Positions 1-8,139 of a DNA stretch of 64,000 nt are shown piece by piece. The position numbers were made by a program, and so were the translations under genes. Within the stretch, counting starts at the first letter, position 1. Each line of letters begins with the position of its first letter. The notes below the pieces were generated by a model. The model made no database searches. It saw nothing but the letters and a program-made list of their open reading frames with translations, and had not been told where the DNA came from. This stretch comes from Moesziomyces globuligerus. Taxonomy: Eukaryota > Basidiomycota > Ustilaginomycetes > Ustilaginales > Ustilaginaceae. The stretch spans positions 248,001 to 312,000 of the forward strand of contig JARVLF010000003.1 in NCBI GenBank assembly GCA_030849465.1. Direction: 5' to 3'.

Positions 1-800
1 CGATCGCCGGGCCGTCCTCGGGCAGACGGAGGATGCGCAGCTTGCACAAGCAGAGCCTGCAAGGAGATGAGCGGAAGCTAGGTCAGCATAAGGAGCCTCG
101 GGTGACTCGTGTCTCTGTACTTGTGTCAGGAAGGGGGATGGACTTACAGCCAACAAGCCATGTTGAGCTCCATGCCGCTGCCGTAATCGATTCTCTTCTC
201 GTTGCCCCAGCTCTCCTGGAAGTAGACGGCGAGCTCTGCGCGGGCTGCGGCCTGCGCGTCCGAGTCTTGGTCGAGGCCGGGAATGGAGCGATGAAGCCTA
301 TCGTTGGCATCGCGGATCTTTGCATAGAAGGTGCGGAAGGCCGGGTTGCCGAAGCGGGAGGAACCGATCGAGGCATCCGGCGGCGTGGCATGGCGAATGT
401 TCTTGACCTCTTCCAGCACATCCAGGACGGCACGACACGCATCAGAGACCTCGACGTCGTCGGTGAGCGTCTTTCCGACGACGCTGGTGTTGCAAATACG
501 GATGAATGCGAGGATCTCGTCGAACGCGCCCGAGGACTCGAAGCGTTGCAGCGAGGCCTGGGAGACGATGCGCTTGCGCGGCGCCTCGAAGCTGTGTGTG
601 GACAAGGAGACGGTCTCGATGTCGCCTGTTGTGGCCATCGATTCGGTTGGGTTAGGTGTGGCGATGGGTGCAGAGGCTGGAGTGCTGAGGCTTGGGATGG
701 GCGATGAGGACGAGGTAGCGGCGGTAGGCTCGCGGAGTTTCGAGACGAGCACCTCCTTGGCAGCCTCTGGCACGGGAGCTTGGAACGCTGTCGTCGTCAT
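1..800 (-). CDS. PTPA: Serine/threonine phosphatase 2A activator PTPA (3'-partial)
   Basis: This is the N-terminal part of a PTPA/Rrd family protein, the peptidyl-prolyl isomerase that activates PP2A catalytic subunits in cytoplasm and nucleus. Two exons are visible: 148-800 and 1-56, separated by a 91-bp intron (57-147, donor GTAAGT, acceptor GCAG) that joins in frame. After a roughly 75-residue low-complexity Ser/Pro/Ala leader, the PTPA fold begins near residue 76 (RKRIVSQASLQRF). It includes the family signature YFQESWGNEKRIDYGSGMEL, and the next exon continues WLLCLCKLRILRLPEDGPAI as expected. The rest lies beyond position 1. The first ATG after the upstream noncoding stretch was used as start. 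It is divergent from the FIST-like gene. Yeast has two paralogues (Rrd1, Rrd2); which one this matches cannot be decided here. Family assignment is very secure. Confidence 0.93.
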
Positions 801-1343
801 GGCGGATGTAACGGGCTCCCTTGACGGCTTGCCTAGTCAATCGAAGTGGGAAGGAGTCGTGATCGTGGTTGTTAGGGAAACGCTGGGGGCGGGGGAAGCC
901 AACCAAGGCAATGCGCAGCAACGGCTGAGCGGAAAGTGTGAGTGGCTCTTCGGAGGCTTCCGACTGAGGGCCGTGTCCAAATGTCCAAATGCCCGCTTCT
1001 GGCGCCGTCAGGGTCCTCTTTGTTGAAGAACACGGATTTCGGAGAAGCGCGATTGACAAAGCGAGAAAGTGTTGAAATACCTGGGCTAACAATCTGTAAT
1101 GATTTTCATCGTTCAGGGTCCAAAGTCGGCGCTGAGCTCAGCGATCTTCTGCTTGCGACTCCACTTCTTCGGAGCAGCGTTCTGTAACTGCCGCTGAAGA
1201 TGCAGCGTTAGCTGATGAGCAACGTCACAGAATCTAAGGGTTAAGCTGTCCAAGTCCAGAGTCACATCCGCTCACTTCACCATCAGCACCACCACTACCC
1301 CCACGAGCGGAGCACTCTTCTACAGCTCTCCGTGGCGACCACG
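801..1343. other. Divergent intergenic region, PTPA / FIST-like gene
   Basis: 543 bp between two divergent start codons. No conserved reading frame or clear TATA box was recognised; it presumably holds both promoters and leaders. The 70 bases before the right-hand start are C-rich and pyrimidine-rich, as in many fungal leaders. Confidence 0.5.
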
Positions 1344-3401
1344 ATGCTCTCCTCGACTGCGCGCACCACCATGCTCACCCGAGCGAGCCGGACACCCGCA
1401 CGCAACATCGCCTGTGCGGCGCTGCAGCGTCGAGGCTATGCCAAGGCAGCCGATGCCGTACCCGGTGTCGGCGCCAGCTCCTCTGGCGGCAAAGCTTCGC
1501 AGGGCGGACAGCAGCAGCAATGGCAGCGCAAGCAACCCCTGGCGACCGCGCAGACCCTCACGCTCTTCTCGGAAACACCGCAGGGCCTGCTGATCGCACT
1601 ACGGTCGACGCTCCAGAGCATGACCTCGCTCGCTGCGCGGGTTGGGCCCGCGCCCCACGCAAATGCATCGCCTACGCCCGGTCAGCATGACCACGTGCTA
1701 CTGTATGCGCTCAGCAAGGACCTCCCGCCGCAGTACCTCAGCGAAGCCGTTTCGATCCTGCGCGGGCCCGATCCGGCTCCGGACACTTCGGCCAAGGCCA
1801 AGCGCAGCGACGACAGCCGACTCACTGCTGCGCAGATTGCGGCCAAGGAGGCGCAAGCCGCGAGCTCGCGTGCCGCTAGCACGGATGCCGAGGCAGCCGC
1901 CGGCTCGCGCATCGCCCGCATCGGCATCCTCTCCTCGCCGCTCCCCTCGTCGCTCATCCCGGCCAACGCGATCGAGCCCGACTCGACCCCCATCGCTTCG
2001 CCCACACTCTACTCGGCTGCGCTCTCGCTGCTGCCTGGCGTCAACGCCATCCCCTTCCGATCCACCATCCCGGGTCGGGCAGAGGTCGCCGTCGGACGAT
2101 GGATGGACCGCAAGCCCTCGTGGCAACAGGGTGCTGAGCGCCGCGCCGACCTGCTCGATGATGGCAACGGTGCGCTGCCCGGAGGTAGCCGCGACTGGCG
2201 CGACATCTGGGGCCGCGAGAACCTCGAGGGCAAGGTGCCTGCAGGCCTCGAAACGCTCCACCCGAACTCGGCAGCCTCGTTCATCTTCTTTTCCGACACC
2301 TCGCCGCACGGGCTCATGGAGGGTCTTGCGACGCAGTTCCCAGCGAGCTCGGTGCTGGGGCTCTCTGCGCCTCCGACGCCGTTCGAGACGGGGCGCGATC
2401 AGACGCTGCTCATCTCGTTGCCCCAGGGCAGCGCCGGCGCGCAACCGTACAGCAGCATCCACACGGACGGTGCGGTGGGTGTGGCGCTCGTGGCGAACAG
2501 CGAGGCGCGCGAGGCGGACAGCCTGCCGATTCCGAGCGTCACCACCGAGTTCGAGGGGCTCAAGCCCTTTGGTCCGCGTCGCGAGATCACTGCGGCGCAG
2601 GGCAACATCATCTCGAGCCTGGACGGGGCGAATGCGGCGCAGCAGTTCCTGCGGGATATCCAAGCACGCTCGCATCCGCTGGATGACGAGGCGAAGAGTG
2701 CGGAGGGCAAGCGTGTGCACGAGCAGGCGCACGACATGTCTGAGCAGCACGCACGTCAGATCGCCGCACGCGTCAAGAAGGAGGAGGACTTTTTCATCGC
2801 CATCTACCCCGATGCGGGACGTGGCAGCGTCGAGGTGGAGGCGGAGCCGTTGTTGCTGGCGCAGATCTTGTCCGGACATCCGTCGCGCGGGACGCTTTCG
2901 GTGGATACGCAGACCGAGTTGGGTCCCGGACCGCGTCGCGAGCAGGGGACGATGAAGACCTATGCGCAGTTCTACCAGATCGATCCCGCCTTTGCGTCCA
3001 AGTCGACCCCAGGCGGCGACCGCCTCAGCGCCGAGGTCAAGCTGCTCAGCCCCAGCGCCATCCAGATCCCAGGTCCCGATCCGAGCGTATGGGTCACTCC
3101 GAGGTTCTTGTTCCTCTCCCTCCCCGCCTCCAACGACCAGCGTCCCAAAGCTGATCAGCAGCCCCAGCAGACGGGTGGCAAGGTCAAACATCAGGTCATG
3201 GCTCTGCCCAATCTGTTCGTCGCCGCATCCGAGCGCGGCTGGATCGCAGGCAAGGGCCACAAGCTCACCACTGCCGACGACAAATCCACCCCCTTGTCCG
3301 GATTGCAAAGAGACGGATCGTCCATCGTCACATGCACCGTTCCACTCGCCAAGGCTACCCTCTCCCTCCGCGCCTCCAACCCTCCATCGCCAAACAACTA
3401 G
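1344..3401 (+). CDS. Mitochondrial FIST-domain-like protein
   Basis: A single-exon gene of 685 codons. An earlier in-frame GTG at 1332 is not a plausible eukaryotic start, so ATG 1344 is used. The first about 40 residues are rich in Arg, Ser, Thr and Ala with few acids and end in RRGYAKA, a typical mitochondrial presequence. The body resembles fungal FIST-domain proteins: an N-terminal half with LLYALSKDLPPQYLSEAV, a central NAIPFRSTIPGRAEVAVGRW stretch, then FIFFSDTSPHGLMEGLATQF followed by VLGLSAPPTPFETGR. FIST domains are sensor-like, but the role of this mitochondrial fungal branch is not established. Between these blocks are Ala/Ser-rich linkers. It converges on the Fmp32-like gene, with only 116 bp between the stop codons, so their 3' UTRs probably overlap. 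The mitochondrial location is fairly sure and the FIST label moderate. Confidence 0.6.
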   Translation: MLSSTARTTMLTRASRTPARNIACAALQRRGYAKAADAVPGVGASSSGGKASQGGQQQQWQRKQPLATAQTLTLFSETPQGLLIALRSTLQSMTSLAARVGPAPHANASPTPGQHDHVLLYALSKDLPPQYLSEAVSILRGPDPAPDTSAKAKRSDDSRLTAAQIAAKEAQAASSRAASTDAEAAAGSRIARIGILSSPLPSSLIPANAIEPDSTPIASPTLYSAALSLLPGVNAIPFRSTIPGRAEVAVGRWMDRKPSWQQGAERRADLLDDGNGALPGGSRDWRDIWGRENLEGKVPAGLETLHPNSAASFIFFSDTSPHGLMEGLATQFPASSVLGLSAPPTPFETGRDQTLLISLPQGSAGAQPYSSIHTDGAVGVALVANSEAREADSLPIPSVTTEFEGLKPFGPRREITAAQGNIISSLDGANAAQQFLRDIQARSHPLDDEAKSAEGKRVHEQAHDMSEQHARQIAARVKKEEDFFIAIYPDAGRGSVEVEAEPLLLAQILSGHPSRGTLSVDTQTELGPGPRREQGTMKTYAQFYQIDPAFASKSTPGGDRLSAEVKLLSPSAIQIPGPDPSVWVTPRFLFLSLPASNDQRPKADQQPQQTGGKVKHQVMALPNLFVAASERGWIAGKGHKLTTADDKSTPLSGLQRDGSSIVTCTVPLAKATLSLRASNPPSPNN

Positions 3402-3517
3402 AAGATCATCGCAGCGATCGCAGAACAATGCCAACGGCAGCATGTGGCTTTGATCACGGCGAGTTTGACCGGTGATGCGTGCGAATGAATTGCAAGCCAC
3501 AAGGCTGGGGCCGTGGT

Positions 3518-4221
3518 CTAGCGGAACATCCTGAGATATGCGAGCAGCAGTGCACCTGCACCCGTAGCGACACCGACAAGATACTGCACACATCCAAGAC
3601 CAGAACGTAGTCAAAGAGGAAGCAAGAGGATGTCAGCTGGCTGAAATTGTCGAGTCGGGCTGCGACGTCGGGGAGGTGTACGTACCTGTAGGACGTTGAA
3701 CTTTGCGCTCTGGATGCTTGTTCTGAGACCTGCGATTTCGGACTCGATCCTGGTATCGACCTCTTTGATCTTGAGCGCATGGACGGCGGACTCGTCTCTG
3801 ATCCTGCCCTTTTCGAGGTTGAGGTCCAACCTGACGCCGGCGGTTGTGCGTGTGATTTCCTCGCGGAGCCTCTGTTTGAGCTTCTCGACGTCGGCCATGA
3901 GGCGTTCGTTTTCGCTCTTCATGAGCGCAAAGTCGTTGCGCTCCAGCAGCTGGAGCTCGGACTTGAGGCGGGTGAAGTCGACCTTCTGCGTGTAGTTGTT
4001 CTGGTCGCCCTCCTCGCGCGTGACGAGGCCCTTGGCGAGGTTGGTGATGCTCTCGTCGAGCACGTCGCGCAGCGCCTCGGTCAGCACGTCGGCCTGCTCA
4101 CGCGAGATGCCCGACGCCTCGAGCCGCTGCGCAAACGCCTGCGTGTCAAAGTGGTGATGCGTCGCATAGAGCGACGACGTCGTCGAAAAGCGCTTGGACA
4201 ACGACGGTGCCGAAGACGTCG

Positions 4222-4253
<32 letters not shown>

Positions 4254-4525
4254 GAAGAGGAGGAGGGCGACGAGAACACGCGTGCGGGCAGCGGATGCGG
4301 AGACGGTGCAGATGCAGGCGGAGCACCGTATGGCGGCGCGGAGGCGGAGGGTGGCGACGAGATCCAGGATGGCGACGAGGTGGACCAGGCCGAGGTGCTG
4401 TCGCGGATGAAGCTGCGCAGCGGAAGCGGAGATGCGAACGAGGAAGCGGCAGGGCGAGCGCGCATGCGAGTGCGCATGCGAGTGCCAGCATACAGGACGC
4501 TTCTCGACGTCGAAGCGATGCTCAT
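3518..4525 (-). CDS. FMP32: Mitochondrial coiled-coil protein of the Fmp32/MCUR1 (DUF1640) family
   Basis: Two exons, 3686-4525 and 3518-3583, with a 102-bp intron (donor GTACGT, acceptor GCAG), give 301 residues. The C-terminal half is the DUF1640/CCDC90 fold: FDTQAFAQRLEASGISREQA near residue 138, then a long coiled coil (VDFTRLKSELQLLERNDFAL, MADVEKLKQRLREEITRTTA, then repeated charged heptads). The last exon supplies the single membrane span (QYLVGVATGAGALLLAYLRM), which would be missed without splicing. Yeast Fmp32 and animal MCUR1/CCDC90B are inner-membrane proteins linked to respiratory assembly or calcium uniporter regulation. The N-terminus is Arg/Ser/Ala-rich, fitting a mitochondrial presequence, and is followed by a long Ser run encoded by TCG repeats. 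Start ATG 4525 fits this presequence; an open stretch further upstream has no supporting conservation. Confidence 0.85.
4223..4252. repeat. GAC/TCG trinucleotide microsatellite (9-10 units) inside a CDS
   Basis: Nine perfect GAC units at 4224-4250, flanked by near-perfect ones. On the coding (minus) strand they read as TCG serine codons in the linker between the presequence and the coiled coil of the Fmp32-like protein, so length changes would be in frame. Confidence 0.9.
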
Positions 4526-4902
4526 GTTGGCGAGAAAACGAGCAGACCTCGTTTGTTGGAATGATGATCGAGGAGACGGGTTTCGAGGAGGAGCAGGTGA
4601 GTGGCAGATGAATGTCGTGATGTGAGTCGTGAGTGCGAGTCTGAGTCCGGTGCCAGTCAGCCCGCGCACCCGAACGCGAGCTGTCGAGCCTCGGTTGACC
4701 TCGACGCCTGTGCATCGGCGATCGTTCTCGCACGATGACGCGTAGGATCGGGGTGGAGCTGCGAGCTTCAGGGTCCAAGGCCGACCAACACATGTCTTCG
4801 CATCCATGCTCAGACCCGCATCGATGCTCTTCACGCCATCGCTCCTCTAGACCAGAGTCAGCCGAACACTGCGCGTGCGATCGCCCAGTAGGGCGCGGCA
4901 CC
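4526..4902. other. Divergent intergenic region, FMP32-like / ARFRP1-like
   Basis: 377 bp between divergent starts. No coding signal or clear TATA box was recognised; probably a shared promoter region. Confidence 0.5.
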
Positions 4903-5939
4903 ATGTACCACCTCATCACCGGACTGTACGGTAGGTCGATTCCACCCCACCATCCGGCGCTTCGCTCTCACCGTCCCGCTGACGTTTCCCCTCTCTCTCC
5001 CCGCTGCCGTTTCAGCCGAGTGGACCAAGAAGCCGCGCTACAATGTGCTCATGGTCGGCGCAGCCGGCGTCGGCAAGTCATGCCTTCTTGAAAAGGTAGG
5101 TCTCCCCCATCCAGCTGTCGCCTCGATCGTCGCTGTCGCTGACACCGTTGACCTGTGCGCAGATCAAGAGCATCTACCTGAAGCGACCTGCGCTTCCGCC
5201 CAGCCGAGTCGCCCCGACTGTCGGCCAGAATGGTAAGTTCGCATGCAATCACGAACACTCACGCCCATTCACGTTTCTGACATCATGGGTTTGGGATGTG
5301 AACAGTGCTCGAGGTCGGATTGCCGAGCATGCAGTTGCACTTCTGGGACCTGGGTGGGTCGGCGTCGGTGCGGACGCTCTGGAGCAAGTACTACGACGAG
5401 TCGGATGCCGTCGTCTGGGTCGTCGACGCCCGCCACTTTCTTCCGCTGCAGCAACCCGGACAGCCCAACGCCGACGCGGCCGAGGCGCGCGAGCTCTCCT
5501 GGACGCTGCTCTCCGAGCTGCTCCTGCATCCCAGTCTCGACGCCTGCCCTGTACTCATCGTGGCCAACTGCGCCGACGAGTGCGAGCCGCTACCGGCCGG
5601 ATTTGCGCGCACGATCAAGCAGTGGTTCGCCGCCAAACTCGCCCACGACGATGGCGAGCCCTCGGCAGCGCAGAGCGACAACCTGTTTGCCGACGACGAT
5701 GCGCCGATCGCTCGGACGGGCGCAGACGGTCTGCTCAGCGAGAGAGAGTACGACTGGGATGTCCTGCTGACGAGCGCCATCGATGGGTACGTTCTTTCGA
5801 GCACGTCTCCGCAGGCGCAAGAGGTACCCGAACGACGCTGACTCTGCGGCTTTTCTTCTCTGTGAGCAGAACCGGTGTTCCGGACGCAGTCGACTGGCTC
5901 TCCACCCGAGTTCAGCGCTCCACGCCACGCGCGCAGTGA
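4903..5939 (+). CDS. ARL3: ARF-related small GTPase, ARFRP1/Arl3 type
   Basis: Five exons (4903-4930, 5016-5095, 5163-5232, 5306-5786, 5870-5939) join in frame to 242 residues. The start MYHLITGLY matches the ARFRP1/Arl3 N-terminus, where Met-Tyr is the NatC acetylation site needed for Sys1-dependent Golgi targeting; there is no Gly2 for myristoylation. Visible motifs: P-loop GAAGVGKS (24-31), switch I PTVGQN with Thr55, HFWDLGGSASVRTLWSKYYD (71-90), VVWVVDAR, VANCADE (145-151), and LLTSAIDGTGVPDAVDWL near the C-terminus. Family role: a trans-Golgi GTPase that recruits Arl1 and golgin tethers. Oddities: the catalytic Gln after WDLGG is Ser78, and the guanine-specificity NKxD is NCAD. An SRP-receptor beta identity was considered but there is no N-terminal membrane anchor. 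Confidence 0.85.
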
Positions 5940-6478
5940 TCCACCCCACACCTGCCAGCCGCAACCAGGATCGTTTGCATCCAGCTGGGGATGTGGTGCG
6001 GCAAGCACAAGGCGGGCAGGGGGTATGCTGATTGGCTGCATGGTGGCGCGTCACGTGTTCGCCAGTGGGGTCTTTTTTTCCGCACAGCTGGCCACGCCAA
6101 ATTTTATCCACTCCGACCTCGAGCCGTCCTTTCATCCGGACCACCACCACCATACGGACAGGGTAAGTGACGAACCGAGCTGTGCGAAGTGCGACATGAT
6201 GGATACCTTCTTTTATACGGGTAGATCGGGCGTCCCGCAAGATGCCCGACTCGATGAACCCGTCTACAACAAACAACTTTAATATACTCTGATCCGCCCC
6301 CTTCCAGCCCGCGTCCTCCCCCGCCGCCTCGCTCGGGCAACGTAGACGCTGACACATCATCCCTTTCTTTCCTTCGTGGTGTGCCGCATGTAGACGCAGT
6401 GGAATTGTGTTCTCTTTCATTCTCATTGCGCGTGCGTGTGTGGACATCGGAGTGTAGCCTGGCCGAGACCCAGGATGC
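5940..6478. other. Convergent intergenic region, ARFRP1-like / HADH
   Basis: 539 bp between two convergent stop codons; expected to hold both 3' UTRs. Locally AT-richer stretches (for example near 6195-6290) could be polyadenylation regions. No gene was recognised. Confidence 0.5.
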
Positions 6479-7571
6479 TTACTTGGCCGGGTAGTCGTAG
6501 AAGCCCTGTGGACGGAAGAAGGAAACGCAGGGATGTGAGTATGTCGGGATTCGACGATGGCGCTAGCAGGAATGCGGAGGTGTTGGGAGCAACCTACCTT
6601 TCCGGACTTCTTGCCGAACCAGCCAGCGTCGACCATTCTGCCGAGGAGGACGGCGGGGCGGTACTTGCTGTCTGCGGTCTCGCGGTAGAGCGTCTCCATG
6701 ATGCTGAGGCAGGTGTCGAGGCCGATAAAGTCGGCGAGCGTGAGCGGGCCCATGGGATGGTTCATGCCGAGCCGGAGCGTCTTGTCGATGTCGTCCCTGG
6801 AGGCGATGCCCTTTTCGAGCGCCATGACGGCCTCGTTGATAAACGGCATGAGCAGGCGGTTGCTGACAAAGCCAGGCACGTCCTTGCTCGTCGTCACCTC
6901 CTTGCCGCACGCCTGGGCGAACGCTCTGGACCTCTCCACCACCTCGGGCGCGGTTTGGATGGCCGGGATCAACTCGACCAACGGCATGACCGGCACCGGA
7001 TTGAAAAAGTGAATGCCCAATGCCTACTTGGCCGCTCTTCGCATCAGCTTTCGCTTGTTCCTCATCATCTCTTGAGTGGGGGGAGGGTTTCACTTACTCT
7101 TGCGGGGCTTTTCCAGGCTTCTGGGCTGCCAGGTTGGACGTTGGCGGCTACGGCGCTAGCTGCGATTTTGCTGACGCTGATGCTGCTCGTGTTGGTAGCA
7201 AGGATCGTCTCGAGCGGCAGCGTCGAAGCGAGCGTGCCAAAGATCTTTTGCTTGATGGCCAGATTCTCGGTAGCTGCTTCGATCACCATATCCGCCGTCC
7301 CCTTGCCGCCGGCAAAGTCCTCGAGCTTTTCGACGGTGATCAGCCTCGCGCGCGCAGCATCCGCGTCGGCCTGAGCGATCTTGCCCTTGCTGACGTCCTT
7401 CTTGAGCAGCGTCTCGAAGAACGCGACGCCCTTGGCGAGGTTGCCCGCCGAAGCGTCGCAGAGCATCACCGAGGGGATCTGCGCCTTGAGCGCTGCGACG
7501 TACGCGATGCCCAACCCCATCTGGCCCGCTCCCACCACGCCGAGCGTCTTGACTCCGTGTGCAACCGACAT
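6479..7571 (-). CDS. HADH: 3-hydroxyacyl-CoA (3-hydroxybutyryl-CoA) dehydrogenase
   Basis: Three exons (7098-7571, 6598-7023, 6479-6505; introns 74 and 92 bp) give 308 residues, the normal length for a monofunctional HADH. The enzyme oxidises L-3-hydroxyacyl-CoA with NAD+ in fatty-acid beta-oxidation. Residues 9-20 form the Rossmann NAD site (TLGVVGAGQMGLG), followed by MVIEAATENLAIK and ILATNTSSISV. The catalytic His is in ALGIHFFNPVPVMPLVEL (His163), and the C-terminal domain has DVPGFVSNRLLMPFINEAV and LGMNHPMGPLTLADFIGLD. The last exon contributes only eight residues, GFYDYPAK, completing the usual end. There is no PTS1 tripeptide, and the N-terminus is short with no obvious long presequence, so compartment (mitochondrial by family, otherwise cytosolic) is inferred. 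Very secure family call. Confidence 0.93.
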
Positions 7572-8139
7572 TTCCTCTTTTGATCACGAGCTCGTGCAAA
7601 GTTGGCAAAAGAGATGTATGGTGTAGGATGGATCCGGTTTGTGGGCAAGACTCCGGATGATACTGGGCAATGCGGTGGTGTGTGCGGGGAGCTTTCGCTA
7701 GGCCCAACCGCGCGGATCAAATGCTCGGGCCAAGATGGGAGAAGCCGGTCCAAAGTCGATTATTTCCCGCTAAACACCCCAGGAGCCGACCCGCGCGTTT
7801 CACACGACCGCTAATTCCGACCGCCTTGCCCCACCAACAATAAACGCCTCGACCCCACGCAAACGCCGACCCCACTCGAAGGAGATGCATAGTGAAATGT
7901 GATTAGCACGGCGATATGTGTTCAGTGAGCAGTAACAAAAGTGTACAGCCGCACCTCCGCCCCTCGTCTCAGCGCAGGGACAGACGCTACGGCATCAAGA
8001 TATTAGCAAGAGAGAGAGAGAGAGTCTGAGAGTCGTCATGTGAATAGCCCCGAGCACGGTCGACATCAAGATGCCTGGTGGTCTGCGCAAGGGGCGGAAT
8101 GGTCGTCGAGATCGTGACATCGTAATCGCAGCTGCGTTT
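7572..8139. other. Intergenic region upstream of HADH, downstream of RGS gene
   Basis: 568 bp holding the HADH promoter and the 3' UTR of the RGS gene, both on the minus strand. A short AG dinucleotide run lies near 8008-8023. No further gene seen. Confidence 0.5.

Noticed and set aside
1332..1343. GTG-initiated extension of the FIST-like protein
   Set aside because: Non-ATG initiation is unlikely in a nuclear fungal gene; ATG 1344 starts a good presequence.
1698..3614. 638-codon minus-strand open frame
   Set aside because: Antisense of the FIST-like gene. It spans the real stop codon and 3' UTR of that gene and has Arg/Leu-rich shadow composition.
4903..5939. SRP receptor beta subunit identity for the small GTPase
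   Set aside because: No N-terminal membrane helix; the MYHLITGLY start and WDLGG-x8-KYY pattern match ARFRP1/Arl3 better.
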